Positions 36,652 to 46,967 are shown, counted from the first letter of the stretch. The stretch is DNA of 64,000 nt from Bacteroides sp. (GCA_036351255.1 JAZBOS010000079.1:1-64000); one strand, 5' to 3'. Numbers and translations: made by a program. Notes: generated by a model not told the origin, from the letters alone.

Positions 36652-37405
36652 AGGCCTCTTCCCTTAAAAAGGAAAGCCGGTTTTGGGATGATTTGAGGAA
36701 AAAGTAAAAAATCAGGCTAAAGATAAAGGCGATAACCCAAAAGTCTATCTTAAGGTCAGGCAATCCCTTCCGGATGGAATCCTGAAGGAAATCGAACAGA
36801 AACAATACGGAAAAAACCGCCAGCAGGCCGGTTTTTTCTTTTTTCAGTACTTTCTTCAAGTTAAATTTCAATGCGGGCTTTTCCCAGTTCCTAAACCGAG
36901 GAATAAAAGCAGGGGTTCTTCTTGCCCATTCCAGGTATACTTCCCCAAATTTCTGACGCAAGTATTGCTCCTCAGCAAACATAATCCTTTCGTAATATAC
37001 CCAGTAAAGCAAAATAAACGTCAGGATAAACCAAACATTCATTGTAAGCACAGCAACGCCAAGCCACATAAAAAAGTTCCCAACGTATAGCGGATGCCTG
37101 ACTGCAGAATAGATTCCGGTAGTATTTACCTCATCGGCAACCTGCTTAGCTGTATTGCGTCCTGAAGTGTTCTTGGCAGAGTGACCAACGGTGTACGCCC
37201 TGATGGAAAATCCCAGCAGGCAAAAAAACAGGGCCAGAATCTGATCATAGCGGTCAAACCAAAGCGGTGGTTCTCCCAAAGATATTCTCAAGTATTCGGA
37301 AAAAACAAAAAAGATTAATCCTGCCACCAGGATGAAAATTGGAAGCGTTCCTCGATGACGGAACAGAAAGATGCCTTGCTGTTCCATTTCTTCTATTAAT
37401 GCCAT
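36650..37405 (-). CDS. Isoprenylcysteine/phospholipid methyltransferase-like membrane protein
   Basis: 251 residues from ATG 37405, with about six membrane helices. The ICMT/PEMT-type core is TGIYSAVRHPLYVGNFFMWLG followed by EEQYLRQKFGEVYLEWARRTPAFIP, which binds SAM and a lipid substrate at the membrane. Two more helices at the C-terminus (beyond about residue 190) extend past the usual core. A TTG start at 37438 can be excluded because it lies inside the -7 box. The substrate is unknown, perhaps a lipid or a prenylated compound. Confidence 0.78.
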   Translation of the reverse strand: MALIEEMEQQGIFLFRHRGTLPIFILVAGLIFFVFSEYLRISLGEPPLWFDRYDQILALFFCLLGFSIRAYTVGHSAKNTSGRNTAKQVADEVNTTGIYSAVRHPLYVGNFFMWLGVAVLTMNVWFILTFILLYWVYYERIMFAEEQYLRQKFGEVYLEWARRTPAFIPRFRNWEKPALKFNLKKVLKKEKTGLLAVFSVLFLFDFLQDSIRKGLPDLKIDFWVIAFIFSLIFYFFLKSSQNRLSFLREEA

Positions 37406-37435
37406 AACGATCCAGCAATTTTTGAGTGGAGCATG

Positions 37436-37464
37436 CAAAAATACAAAAGGATTACGATCCTTTT
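37436..37464 (-). promoter_or_regulatory. Promoter with operator-like dyad for the methyltransferase gene
   Basis: The -7 box TATTTTTG (minus strand) is 37443-37436. Directly upstream, AAAAGGAT at 37445-37452 pairs with ATCCTTTT at 37457-37464 around TACG, a perfect 8-bp dyad covering the -15 to -33 region. Likely a regulator site, by position. Confidence 0.55.
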
Positions 37465-37647
37465 ATTTATCGTGGATAAAAAAATAAAATTATGATAAAA
37501 TCAACCTGAATTTTTTCCAGCAATACATGGTTTGAACAATTGGTGAGATATAGCGTTGGATAAAGTATACTGCAAATTACGAATTGTTTTACTTTACCAA
37601 TTCCCATTATAAGGTCATTTTTTTACTAAATCAAAATCAGCATTATT

Positions 37648-38487
37648 ATGGAAAACCTTGGATTAGAAGGCGGCAACCTGAGTAACATAATGGAAATGAT
37701 TAACTCTTTCCTGGTGACTTACGGATTGAAACTTATTGGTGCCATTGCGGCGCTTATCATTGGTTTCTGGCTCATCAAAAAGTTTAGCAAATTCCTTCAA
37801 AAAACATTTGAAAAGAGAGAAATGGAAGCTTCGCTTGCTTCATTTCTCCGCACATTTATTACAATCGCTTTAAAAGTACTTGTGGTCATAAGCATCCTTG
37901 GAATGGTTGGCATTCAAATGACCTCGTTCATTGCCATTATTGGAGCGGTAGGACTTGCTGTGGGATTAGCCTTATCAGGTACCCTTCAAAATTTCGCCGG
38001 AGGAGTCATCCTCCTCTTGCTGAAACCCTTTAAAGCCGGAGATTTCATTGAAGCACAGGGATTCCTTGGCAGTGTACAAGAAGTCCAGATATTTAATACC
38101 ATCCTGAATACACCTGATAACAAAAGAATAATCATCCCCAATGGCCCCCTTTCTACAGGCCCCATGACCAATTACAGTGCATTACCCACCCGGAGAGTTG
38201 ACTGGGTTTTTGGCATTGGCTACGGAGACAGTTTCCCGAAAGCAAAAGAGGTGTTGTCAAAATTGATTTCCAATGACAGCAGGATTCTGAAGGACCCTGA
38301 ACCAGCTATTGTGCTTTCTTCCCTGAGTGACAGCAGTGTAGACATAACAGTAAGGGCTTGGGTTAACGGAGCCGATTACTGGGCAGTTTTCTTTGAAATG
38401 CAGGAAAAAGTGTATGACGTTTTTGCCAAGGAAGGAATCAATATTCCTTTCCCGCAAATGGATGTTCATTTGCACCAGCAGAAATAA
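37648..38487 (+). CDS. Small-conductance mechanosensitive channel MscS family
   Basis: 279 residues: three N-terminal membrane helices, then the pore-lining helix GAVGLAVGLALSGTLQNFAGGVILL and the beta domain opening KPFKAGDFIEAQGFLGSVQEV, which together define MscS. The C-terminal cage region ends at INIPFPQMDVHLHQ. It opens under membrane tension to release solutes during osmotic downshock. It stands alone with a terminator after it. Confidence 0.94.
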   Translation: MENLGLEGGNLSNIMEMINSFLVTYGLKLIGAIAALIIGFWLIKKFSKFLQKTFEKREMEASLASFLRTFITIALKVLVVISILGMVGIQMTSFIAIIGAVGLAVGLALSGTLQNFAGGVILLLLKPFKAGDFIEAQGFLGSVQEVQIFNTILNTPDNKRIIIPNGPLSTGPMTNYSALPTRRVDWVFGIGYGDSFPKAKEVLSKLISNDSRILKDPEPAIVLSSLSDSSVDITVRAWVNGADYWAVFFEMQEKVYDVFAKEGINIPFPQMDVHLHQQK

Positions 38488-38505
38488 AAACCTTCAATAA
38501 AGCAG

Positions 38506-38553
38506 AAACCCCCTTCCTGCTCCCCATATGGGATAAAGGAAGGGGGTTTTCTT
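38506..38553 (+). terminator. Intrinsic terminator after mscS
   Basis: AAACCCCCTTCC at 38506-38517 pairs perfectly with GGAAGGGGGTTT at 38538-38549, followed by TCTTTT. The reverse direction lacks a good T run for the convergent nagB gene. Confidence 0.88.
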
Positions 38554-38589
38554 TTGAACCCTTTTCTCTGAAAAAAAACAGTGCATTAA

Positions 38590-40956
38590 TTAGCGAACCA
38601 TTCCCTCCATCGATTTCTTGAGCTCGCGAGCATGGCCAAGGAATTCATCAACGCTCATTTCGCGCAGGAAAATCAAACCGTGCGTTGCCCTGATCTTGGG
38701 ATGGGGGTTCAGGTAAAAATAATTCTTACCTAGCAACAGCTGGATATCTTTTAGTTGTTCGACCCAAATCTTCTGTGCAAGGTCACTGAATTTCCCATTC
38801 AGCTCATAACTTGGGAAGGATGCATCCACCTGACTCACATAACAATGTGTAAAAGCCTCATTCATTGCCGCCATGGCATTTAGGGAAACAGGAAAAACGA
38901 CATTGGCTTCAGCGGGATGAAAGCGGTACCATACATTCCTGTATCCCCACACCCGGAGTTTGCTCAGGTCAGCTTCCTTTTTCCAAAGACGCAGTGCTTC
39001 TGCAGTAGCCTGAAGTACCTTATAGTGTGTATCGGGGCCACTGCCCTCCGGGTCAAAGGTAAGACTCAGCACTGTTGGTTTCAGCTCACGGAACATCTCA
39101 AGGATGGGTTGCACGTCGCGCTCCTGTTCAGGCTGTTCGGTGAAAATATCACCCTGATAAAAGCCCAGGCGGAGGTGACGAACATTTTTCACCTGCAATC
39201 CGTAATGTGCCCAAACAAGTTCTTCTTCAAACTCTCTGATCATACCTTTCAGCTGCTGAATTTTGGGAGGATTTTTCTCTCCGTCATAGCTGTTTCTCAG
39301 GATCGTCAGAACCTCATTGATGACATCCCTGAGTTGTTCTGTACTCTTAATATTGTAAATGTGGACCAGAGCCCGAACAACCCGGTGGCAAACTCCTCGG
39401 CGCCGCTCATGATGTTCACCGGCGGCAACCTTGTTCAGGTAATGGTATACATCCTTATCACTCTTTAATTTGTAGCCGACCTCATAAAAGTCAGGATAAT
39501 CCACCATCTGGATCTGCCCATCATCCAGAAACTTTTTGGTCTCCACGAGCAAATCGGTAACAAAACGATTGGTCACAGCGGTAAACCCGGAAGTAAGGAC
39601 CGCAAAATGGAAATCATTGGAATGGACACGAATATGGTTTGCAATAAAGGGAAGAATACCCAGCATAATATCATCATGGTGGGGTCCGGTATGCAGGAAT
39701 ATCTCGTTTTCTTCCTTTCGCATTCCTTTCTCCATTTTCTCAATGATACTTTCCGTTACAGCGTTTACAACAGCTTCGCTATCTTTAGCATTGGGAATCA
39801 ACCTTGCATACGGGTCATTTTTCAAATCCTCAGGCAAAAGATGGTGCCCGTATTTTCCCAACTTCTTACAAAGTTCAATAATAGCCCGTTCAGTTTTTTC
39901 GTGAGTCCATTGCCCGGCATGAAAGAACCGATTCACACTGTCATTTAAGCGTGAAGCTGCCCCTGAAGTAATGTAAAACCGGCTGTTTCTGAGTTTCTGG
40001 AGCACACTGGCGGGAAAAAGATTAATCATTTCACTCTCCAGTGATTGCTTGACCATATTGGCCTTGGCCTCACCAGCAGCAATGATGATTGCGGTAGCTT
40101 CAGGATTATTGATAATGGTTTCAAGACCAATAGTGATGACCAACCGATTGGCGGAGATCTCAATTCCACCCAGATCGGACGCTGCAACAGCCTGGGTTTC
40201 AAAGTTGGTTTCTGTAAGCCTGGTAGTGCTAAAAAGATCAGATCCCCTCGTGTTGAAAGCGATGTGCCCATCAGGTCCCAAACCACCGAGAAAGAATCCA
40301 ATCCCTCCTTTCTCACGGATCTTGCTCTCATACTGGCTGCACCAGTCATCAATCAGGAATATAGAGTCCTGCTGCAGTTTTTCAACGGACGACCTGCACT
40401 CGCGGTAGCGCAGGGTAAGGTCAATATTATAATCAGGAAATACTTCCGAAAAATGCTTCCCTTCTGCCAGCGGAATCTCATCACAATTGATCAGCAATGC
40501 CCGGTTCTCGTCAAATCCAAACCCCTTGATGTAATAGTTCATTACATAATGGTAGAAGCTGTTGTGTTGTTTGGATGGAATGGGGAAGAATTCATCAATC
40601 TGCACAAACTGAAGACCGCTAAGATCTGGTCGCTTGCTGACCTTTAATCCATATTGATCGCGTATTTCCCTCCCGTCCTTATTATCCCAGTTTGAAAGCA
40701 GAAATTCAGTCCACTTAATAAAAAACTCAGGGGTTTTTCCCGTTGGAAGACTGATCACGCCTTCCGGATTCTCGCTCACCCATTCCAGGAAACGAAGGGA
40801 TGTAATTAGGCCCAGTTTCGGGAAGTTGTCCACAACGATGTATGGAATCTTTGTCGTGACTTTCCTGATTCCCGATTGCTCAATAAATGCATGTTCAACA
40901 TTGGAAAAAGCACGATGCTCTTTCTCACCACCATCAGAATGATTACTCTTGGTCAT
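38590..40956 (-). CDS. NagB glucosamine-6-phosphate deaminase fused to a LmbE/PIG-L-like domain
   Basis: 788 residues in two parts. About 30-350 is NagB-like: VISLPTGKTPEFF is the phosphate loop, FVQIDEFFP holds the active-site Asp, and LGGLGPDGHIAFN is the NagB signature. After a linker, about 420-780 resembles the PIG-L/LmbE deacetylase fold, with HTGPHHDDIMLG giving the metal-binding HxxDD-type motif. One polypeptide could therefore deacetylate and deaminate amino sugars, or the second domain could act on another amide. Such fusions are known in Bacteroidota. The leader is about 110 nt from the box at 41066-41073. Confidence 0.88.
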   Translation of the reverse strand: MTKSNHSDGGEKEHRAFSNVEHAFIEQSGIRKVTTKIPYIVVDNFPKLGLITSLRFLEWVSENPEGVISLPTGKTPEFFIKWTEFLLSNWDNKDGREIRDQYGLKVSKRPDLSGLQFVQIDEFFPIPSKQHNSFYHYVMNYYIKGFGFDENRALLINCDEIPLAEGKHFSEVFPDYNIDLTLRYRECRSSVEKLQQDSIFLIDDWCSQYESKIREKGGIGFFLGGLGPDGHIAFNTRGSDLFSTTRLTETNFETQAVAASDLGGIEISANRLVITIGLETIINNPEATAIIIAAGEAKANMVKQSLESEMINLFPASVLQKLRNSRFYITSGAASRLNDSVNRFFHAGQWTHEKTERAIIELCKKLGKYGHHLLPEDLKNDPYARLIPNAKDSEAVVNAVTESIIEKMEKGMRKEENEIFLHTGPHHDDIMLGILPFIANHIRVHSNDFHFAVLTSGFTAVTNRFVTDLLVETKKFLDDGQIQMVDYPDFYEVGYKLKSDKDVYHYLNKVAAGEHHERRRGVCHRVVRALVHIYNIKSTEQLRDVINEVLTILRNSYDGEKNPPKIQQLKGMIREFEEELVWAHYGLQVKNVRHLRLGFYQGDIFTEQPEQERDVQPILEMFRELKPTVLSLTFDPEGSGPDTHYKVLQATAEALRLWKKEADLSKLRVWGYRNVWYRFHPAEANVVFPVSLNAMAAMNEAFTHCYVSQVDASFPSYELNGKFSDLAQKIWVEQLKDIQLLLGKNYFYLNPHPKIRATHGLIFLREMSVDEFLGHARELKKSMEGMVR

Positions 40957-41065
40957 GACTAAAAAGTTTTAATAAATTTTCGGCCAATTAAGGTATTCAA
41001 AAGAAAAGGCCTTTAAACCCTGAGGGATTATTAAGGTCCATTCCAGAAGGACTTGTTTATGCATA

Positions 41066-41073
41066 CAAATATA
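41066..41073 (-). promoter_or_regulatory. -7 box for the nagB-lmbE fusion gene
   Basis: TATATTTG on the minus strand, about 110 bp before the ATG at 40956. Confidence 0.5.
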
Positions 41074-41224
41074 AGAAAGCCCCTTAAATAAATCGATTTA
41101 GATTTGAATAATTCGAAGCAAATAGATAAATAAATTTTCATGAAAAATGAATGGATAGATTCAATTTTTCAAGAAAAACTTGCTAAAAACCTTAACTTTT
41201 AAAAAATTAATTTCGTGGCTTTTG

Positions 41225-41232
41225 TAATTTTG
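41225..41232 (+). promoter_or_regulatory. -7 box for the TerB/J-domain gene
   Basis: TAATTTTG, perfect match, 17 bp before the ATG at 41250. Confidence 0.55.
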
Positions 41233-41249
41233 CTTCTAAACAAGGAACC

Positions 41250-41972
41250 ATGGCATTAAAAGGGTACGGTAAATGGCTGCTTGGGGGATTAGGCTGGGCT
41301 TTCGGTGGACCCATCGGGGCCATCCTGGGGTTTCTTCTGGGATCAGCTTTCCAAGGGATGGATTCAGGAGTTTATGAATACCGGGGCACCACTCCCGGTG
41401 ATTTCCGTGTAAGCCTCCTGGTCCTTGCTGCTTCCGTAATGAAAGCCGATGGCCGTCAATTGAAATCTGAGCTTGATTATATTAAGGCGTTTTTTCTTCA
41501 AAATTTTGGGGAGGCTACAACCAAACAATACATGGTAGCTTTTCGCGACGTGCTCAGGCAGGATATCCCCCTGGAATCTGTTTGCCTGCAAATCAGATCC
41601 CATATGGACTTGCATAGCCGCCTGCAACTCCTGCATTTTCTTTTTGGCATATCAGCTGCAGATGGGCAGTTTCACCCGCTGGAGGTAGATACCATTGAGA
41701 AAATTGCCCATTTTCTGGGAATTAATCATTACGATTTCATCTCCATCAAAAATATGTTCATCAAGGAAGCGGATAGCGCCTACCGTATTCTCGAAGTGGA
41801 ACCAGATGCCTCTGAAGAAGAAATCAAAAAAGCTTTCCGTTCGCTTGCCCTCAAACATCATCCTGATCGTGTCAGTCATCTTGGAGAAGAATTCCGCAAA
41901 GCTGCTGAAGAAAAATTTCAGCAAGTGAATGAGGCCTACAACACCATAAAGAAGCAAAGAGGATTCAACTAA
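41250..41972 (+). CDS. DjlA-like protein: glycine-rich N-terminus, TerB domain, C-terminal J domain
   Basis: 240 residues. The N-terminus has a Gly-rich hydrophobic stretch (GGLGWAFGGPIGAILGFLLG) that could insert in or lie on the membrane. A TerB-like helical domain covers about 50-155 (AASVMKADGRQLKSELDYI). The J domain is at the C-terminus (YRILEVEPDASEEEIKKAFR), with the HPD motif in HHPDRV that stimulates DnaK. This arrangement resembles DjlA, a DnaK co-chaperone. It is monocistronic. Confidence 0.88.
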   Translation: MALKGYGKWLLGGLGWAFGGPIGAILGFLLGSAFQGMDSGVYEYRGTTPGDFRVSLLVLAASVMKADGRQLKSELDYIKAFFLQNFGEATTKQYMVAFRDVLRQDIPLESVCLQIRSHMDLHSRLQLLHFLFGISAADGQFHPLEVDTIEKIAHFLGINHYDFISIKNMFIKEADSAYRILEVEPDASEEEIKKAFRSLALKHHPDRVSHLGEEFRKAAEEKFQQVNEAYNTIKKQRGFN

Positions 41973-42166
41973 TAAGATCTAAAAACATTTGTTAGAATTA
42001 TTTTTTAGCCCACCAAACATTCAATTAGTATAGCATTATTAGCTTTCCGTTTAATATTTTTTTAAAATCAATCAACTTTTTTGTTGCATTTTAATAATTA
42101 TTGAATTAAATTGCGTTCCATAATCTAGATTATCCCGGGCTATTTTTTCAACCTAAACCAAAACCC

Positions 42167-43861
42167 ATGAAAAAGAACGTAATCTTTTTTCTTGCTCTCA
42201 TTCTGCCATTGATAACAATGGCACAAAATCCTGATCCGGTGCTCATCAGGACAGGTTCACAATTCCAATTCAACACCTTCTCTAATTTCACCTATGGATG
42301 TTATAGTAATTTCTTTCAAGACAATCAGGGAGTGCTTCACGGCGCCTACGTTGACAATTATGAACTTTTCTACTTCTTCTCTGAAGACGATGGTAATTCT
42401 TGGGAAGTAGAACAAGTAATGACGGGTTATGAAGGTAAAATCAAAAATGCGGGGATTGTTGCAGACAGCAATGGCGGGGTATTCATCCCATTTGAAGTGC
42501 ATCCCAATTACAATTACGGTCAAAGTCCTACCGGATATCCAGAGTTTATTTACCAAATATATTGTGCAAAAAAAGTGGAGGAAGGCTGGACATTTGACCT
42601 TGTTTTTAATAATGAAGTAGGAAGTAACAGGGGATATAATCTTGGTGATGTCCTAATTGATGAAAATGACAAAGTACATATATTTGCTTCCAAGTATGGT
42701 TGGTTTCTTTATGGTGGTGAAGTTTCCCTTGCCATAAGAGACCCCGAATCAGGAGATTGGACCACTGAATTAGTAGTTGCTTTTAACGATACACCAGTTG
42801 ACAATACTATAAGCAACCCAAGGGCTTCCATCAATGAAAATGGTGATTTGGCAGTCGTTTTTTGGAGAAGTTATTTTTCCCGAATTGACTATTGTCATAA
42901 GCCCAGCGGTGGCTCCTGGAGTGCAGCTCAAACCATTCACAACGCCCCAAACGCCAACAGATCATACACCATTGCAGCCGGCACGGATGGGGAATTTCAT
43001 TTGCTTTATGAATTGGGTGATGGAACCTTCCCCTTATATTACAAATCCCCCCTGGAACCGGGACCAGGATCGGTTATTTATACCCCTGAAGCGGACACTC
43101 GTTTTATCCCAACGCTTCATATTGATCAATCGGGAAAGAGTAGCGTAATCATTCAGCGGACAGCTCCCAATGCTCCCTTGCTGCTGACAAAAGAGTATAT
43201 TAATGATGAGTGGGAAGAGAATTTTGAAGCTTTTGCTACTGAAGAGCTAATCACAGCACCCTTTGTTGTCAAACGTCCGCAAGGCCAGTACACCTATTTT
43301 CACACCTTGTTTATCAAATATTTTAGGTCAGATACGGGAATTCATGGTCCTGATACTATTTATTTCTGGAAAGCCTTCAACATGAAGGAGCTCACCCTTG
43401 TTTCAGAGCCTGAAGGATCCGGCGAACTGCTGGGTGCTGGCGAATATCCAATTGAAAGTGCAGTGACCGTTAATGCCGAGCCTGTCGGTGATTATATGTT
43501 TCTGCAATGGGAAGATGCAGATGGAAATATACTCTCTACAGAACCTGATTTTGAATTTACCATGCCTTTGGATCATGCCACCCTGACGGCTGTTTTCCAG
43601 TCAACTGCTTCCGTTGACCCAATAACCGCAAAACCACCGGTGCAGATTTATCCTAATCCTTCGCCTGATGGAATTTTCAAACTGGTTCTCGACCGTGACA
43701 TGAGTGTCCGAGTTGTCAATATGAACGGAAGAACTGTCGCATCCTCAAGGCTCAAAGAAGGCGATAATACGCTCGACCTATCAGGGAAGCCTTCAGGGAT
43801 CTATGCACTGGAATTTTTTGGAAAGGAGACTTCCCTTACGGTCCGGATTATGATACAATAA
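42167..43861 (+). CDS. Secreted protein with InlB-type repeat and type A T9SS sorting domain
   Basis: 564 residues. Signal peptide (MKKNVIFFLALILPL to MAQ). About 30-400 has repeated WxxE/SxDxGxxW-type blades (FFSEDDGNSWEVEQV, LLYELGDGTFPLYY) that look like a sialidase- or BNR-like propeller; I cannot name an activity. About 405-480 is an InlB_B/bacterial-repeat-2 module (SGELLGAGEYPIESAVTV, FLQWEDADGN). The last 75 residues are a Por secretion tail (IYPNPSPDGIFKL, VRVVNMNGRTV, PSGIYALEF). It is exported through the T9SS and probably anchored to the outer membrane. The partial gene at 63333 shares the last two modules. Confidence 0.85.
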   Translation: MKKNVIFFLALILPLITMAQNPDPVLIRTGSQFQFNTFSNFTYGCYSNFFQDNQGVLHGAYVDNYELFYFFSEDDGNSWEVEQVMTGYEGKIKNAGIVADSNGGVFIPFEVHPNYNYGQSPTGYPEFIYQIYCAKKVEEGWTFDLVFNNEVGSNRGYNLGDVLIDENDKVHIFASKYGWFLYGGEVSLAIRDPESGDWTTELVVAFNDTPVDNTISNPRASINENGDLAVVFWRSYFSRIDYCHKPSGGSWSAAQTIHNAPNANRSYTIAAGTDGEFHLLYELGDGTFPLYYKSPLEPGPGSVIYTPEADTRFIPTLHIDQSGKSSVIIQRTAPNAPLLLTKEYINDEWEENFEAFATEELITAPFVVKRPQGQYTYFHTLFIKYFRSDTGIHGPDTIYFWKAFNMKELTLVSEPEGSGELLGAGEYPIESAVTVNAEPVGDYMFLQWEDADGNILSTEPDFEFTMPLDHATLTAVFQSTASVDPITAKPPVQIYPNPSPDGIFKLVLDRDMSVRVVNMNGRTVASSRLKEGDNTLDLSGKPSGIYALEFFGKETSLTVRIMIQ

Positions 43862-43874
43862 AGGATCAGGAGTT

Positions 43875-44771
43875 TTATTCGTTTAAAACTTCTGCACCGC
43901 TTACTATTTCTACAATTTCCCGGGTAATCTGGGCCTGGCGAACTTTATTATAGGCAAGGGTAAGATTCTTCAGCAGTTCAGTGGCATTGTCGGTAGCTTT
44001 CTGCATAGCAGTCATCCTTGCCCCGTGTTCTGAGGCCGAGGCATCGAGCAAAATGCGGTAGGCATTAAATTGAATATATTTCGGGATTAGTGCTTCAGCC
44101 ATCTCCTGCCGCGAGGGTTCAAGGATAATCGTAGGATCTTCAGCCTGGAACTTTGACTCTTTAGAGCTGGATTCAGGCTGGATTTCCATTTCTGCAACAG
44201 GAAGGAGTTGCTCGCTCATTAGCTCCTGAAAAACCGCATTTTTAAAATGATTGTAAACAACATCTATACGGCCAAATTCCTTTTTATCAAAAAGATCCAT
44301 GAGATTACTGGCAAACTGGGCGCTATCCTTGTAATTAACATGTTCAATCACTTCTTGGTTGGCTTGATAAATAGTAAACTCCCGTTTACGGAAATATTCC
44401 TCTGCCTTGCGCCCAACCAATAACAATTGTGTTTGAAAACCTTCTTTCTCCAGCACGCGGATCTGATCAATCGTCCTTTTGATAACCAATGCATTATAAG
44501 TTCCGCATAACCCTTTGTTCGAAGCAATGGATACCAATAATGCCCGCTTGTTTTCTCCAGGCAGGGTAAACCTGCTTCTCTCCTGGGGCAACAATTCCCG
44601 GTTCAGTGTGCCCACCATTAGTTTTAAACCGGCAGCATATTGCCGAAGTCCGGTAATTCCCCGCTGTGATTTCAGTAATTTAGAGGAAGCCACCATTTTC
44701 ATGGCACTCGTTATTTGCCTTGTCGATTTGATCGAGGCAATGCGGGTCCTGACTTCCTTTAAACTGGGCAT
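43875..44771 (-). CDS. atpG: ATP synthase F1 gamma subunit
   Basis: The central rotor shaft of F1. 298 residues start LKEVRTRIASIKSTRQITSAMKMV, the diagnostic N-terminal helix, and end with the conserved C-terminal helix (TDNATELLKNLTLAYNKVRQAQITREI). Final gene of the atpBEFHAG run, 15 bp after atpA, and convergent with the T9SS cargo gene only 13 bp away with no obvious terminator between them. Confidence 0.96.
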   Translation of the reverse strand: MPSLKEVRTRIASIKSTRQITSAMKMVASSKLLKSQRGITGLRQYAAGLKLMVGTLNRELLPQERSRFTLPGENKRALLVSIASNKGLCGTYNALVIKRTIDQIRVLEKEGFQTQLLLVGRKAEEYFRKREFTIYQANQEVIEHVNYKDSAQFASNLMDLFDKKEFGRIDVVYNHFKNAVFQELMSEQLLPVAEMEIQPESSSKESKFQAEDPTIILEPSRQEMAEALIPKYIQFNAYRILLDASASEHGARMTAMQKATDNATELLKNLTLAYNKVRQAQITREIVEIVSGAEVLNE

Positions 44772-44786
44772 AGTTTTTAAAGAGGT

Positions 44787-46400
44787 TTAAGATTCAACAG
44801 GCAAACTTTTCTTCACTTCCTCCACCGCCTGCAAAATGACTTTTTCTATCTCCTCAGGTAGTTCATTTCGGCGTTCAGGAGGAAATTTTAGCGTCAACAA
44901 GGTGTCCAACACATCTTGTTGATTTTTCCGCATATAAGCCTGAAATTCCTTCTCAAAAAGCTGAACCAAATCAACATGAATATCCATCAGTAAGCCCTTA
45001 ACCCCGCAGTAGATGATCGCAATCTGCTCTTCCACAGGAATTGGTGAAAATTGCCCTTGTTTAAGAATTTCCACATTCCGGGAACCCTTTTCAATGATGC
45101 TGCGTGTACTGGCATCCAGATCAGATCCAAATTTCGAGAATGCCTCCAGTTCGCGATATTGGGCCTGGTCGATCTTCAGGTTTCCTGCAATCTTTTTCAT
45201 GGTGGTGATCTGCGCATTACCCCCAACCCGGCTCACCGAGATCCCCACGTTGATAGCAGGCCGAACGCCGGCATTAAACAAGTTCGATTCGAGGAAGATT
45301 TGTCCATCAGTAATCGAAATAACGTTTGTAGGGATATAGGCTGACACGTCACCTGCCTGTGTTTCAATGATCGGAAGAGCAGTAAGCGAGCCTCCACCTT
45401 TCACCATATCCTTAATGGATTCCGGCACATCATTCATTTGCCTGGCGATCTCATCCGAAGAGATGATTCGTGCTGCCCGTTCAAGCAGGCGTGAATGCAG
45501 GTAGAAAACATCCCCTGGATAAGCTTCCCTCCCCGGGGGACGACGCAACAACAGAGACACTTCACGATAAGAAACGGCTTGTTTTGACAAGTCATCATAC
45601 ACCACCAAGGCCGAACGGCCGGTATCCCTGAAATATTCACCAACGGCAGCACCCGCAAAGGGGGCAAAGAATTGCATGGCTGCCGGATCACTTGCAGTAG
45701 CAGAAATAACCACTGTATATTCCATTGCACCATGGCGGTGAAGCGCATTGACAATGTTTGCCACGGTAGATCCCTTCTGCCCTATCGCCACATAAATGCA
45801 ATATACAGGTTCACCCTGATCATACCATTTCCGTTGATTGATGATGGTATCGAGGGCAATGGCCGTTTTCCCCGTTTGGCGGTCGCCAATAATCAGCTCC
45901 CGTTGCCCGCGACCAATGGGGATCATGGCATCAATAGCCTTTATCCCCGATTGAAGGGGCTGGTTTACAGGCTGCCTGAAGATCACTCCGGGGGCTTTCC
46001 GCTCCAGGGGCATCTCATACAAGGTACCCTGTATTGGACCCACACCATCAATAGGTTCACCCAGCGTATTAATCACCCGCCCGATCAGACCTTCACCGGC
46101 TCGTATCGAAACCATATGACCGGTGCGCTTCACAATATCGCCTTCCTTCACGTTACCAGGCTCACCCAGCAAAACAATCCCTACGTTATCCTCTTCAAGG
46201 TTGAGCACAACCCCATTCAGGCCTTCATCGTTCATGGTAACCATTTCGCCTGCCTGAACATTCGTCAGTCCGTAGATCCTGGCAATGCCATCACCAATTT
46301 GCAATATGGTGCCGGTTTCCTCCAGATCGTTATCAGCGCGGAAACCGGACATTTCCTGGCGTAAAATGGCAGAAATCTCTGCAGGTTTTATTTCGGGCAT
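44787..46400 (-). CDS. atpA: ATP synthase F1 alpha subunit
   Basis: Non-catalytic nucleotide-binding subunit of F1. 537 residues; P-loop [13 protein letters not shown], then [12 protein letters not shown], and the ATP synthase alpha/beta signature [13 protein letters not shown] near residue 370. It is longer than the usual 505-515 mainly at the N- and C-termini. Lies between atpH and atpG in the operon. Confidence 0.97.
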   Translation of the reverse strand: MPEIKPAEISAILRQEMSGFRADNDLEETGTILQIGDGIARIYGLTNVQAGEMVTMNDEGLNGVVLNLEEDNVGIVLLGEPGNVKEGDIVKRTGHMVSIRAGEGLIGRVINTLGEPIDGVGPIQGTLYEMPLERKAPGVIFRQPVNQPLQSGIKAIDAMIPIGRGQRELIIGDRQTGKTAIALDTIINQRKWYDQGEPVYCIYVAIGQKGSTVANIVNALHRHGAMEYTVVISATASDPAAMQFFAPFAGAAVGEYFRDTGRSALVVYDDLSKQAVSYREVSLLLRRPPGREAYPGDVFYLHSRLLERAARIISSDEIARQMNDVPESIKDMVKGGGSLTALPIIETQAGDVSAYIPTNVISITDGQIFLESNLFNAGVRPAINVGISVSRVGGNAQITTMKKIAGNLKIDQAQYRELEAFSKFGSDLDASTRSIIEKGSRNVEILKQGQFSPIPVEEQIAIIYCGVKGLLMDIHVDLVQLFEKEFQAYMRKNQQDVLDTLLTLKFPPERRNELPEEIEKVILQAVEEVKKSLPVES

Positions 46401-46421
46401 GGTTTTATTACTTTTTTTTGT

Positions 46422-46967
46422 TTAGTCAACATTTAAATGCTTTTTCAGGTCACTCAACCTCCGCTTAATGCTGGCATCGTAACGACGGTCACCCAAGTCA
46501 AGGATGAATCCCCCTATGATCCCGGGATCGACTTTTTCCTTAAACTCAATGGTCTTGTTAGTAAAACGTTTGGCAACGTCAAGGGCTTTCTCTCGCATGG
46601 ACGCATCAAGGGGAAAAGCTGTAGTCACCCTTACCGGCTCAATGTTCAGATGAGCCTTGTATTCCTCGATAAATTGCCTGGAAATGCCATCCAGAAGTGC
46701 GGCTCGACGTTTGCGGGCAATAATGAGAATGTACTGCAGGATGAGGGGATGAACCTTTTCTCCGAATAATTTTCGAAGAATGTTTTGCTTCTTGACCTCC
46801 CTGATAATTGGACTTTTCAAAACAACCTTCAACTCTTTCTCATAGGAGAAAGCCTGGCTGATCAAACTCATGTCCTGATAAGCTTCTTCCAGAATGTTAT
46901 TCTCCAGTGCCAGGGACAACAATGCCCTTGCATAGCGTTTCGAAACCCGGAGATTCTTGCTTAACAT
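46422..46967 (-). CDS. atpH: ATP synthase F1 delta subunit
   Basis: Links the peripheral stalk to F1. 181 residues; the start VSKRYARALLSLALE and the C-terminal VDPGIIGGFILDLGDRRYDASIKRRL are the OSCP/delta signatures. Position between atpF and atpA confirms identity. Confidence 0.95.
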   Translation of the reverse strand: MLSKNLRVSKRYARALLSLALENNILEEAYQDMSLISQAFSYEKELKVVLKSPIIREVKKQNILRKLFGEKVHPLILQYILIIARKRRAALLDGISRQFIEEYKAHLNIEPVRVTTAFPLDASMREKALDVAKRFTNKTIEFKEKVDPGIIGGFILDLGDRRYDASIKRRLSDLKKHLNVD

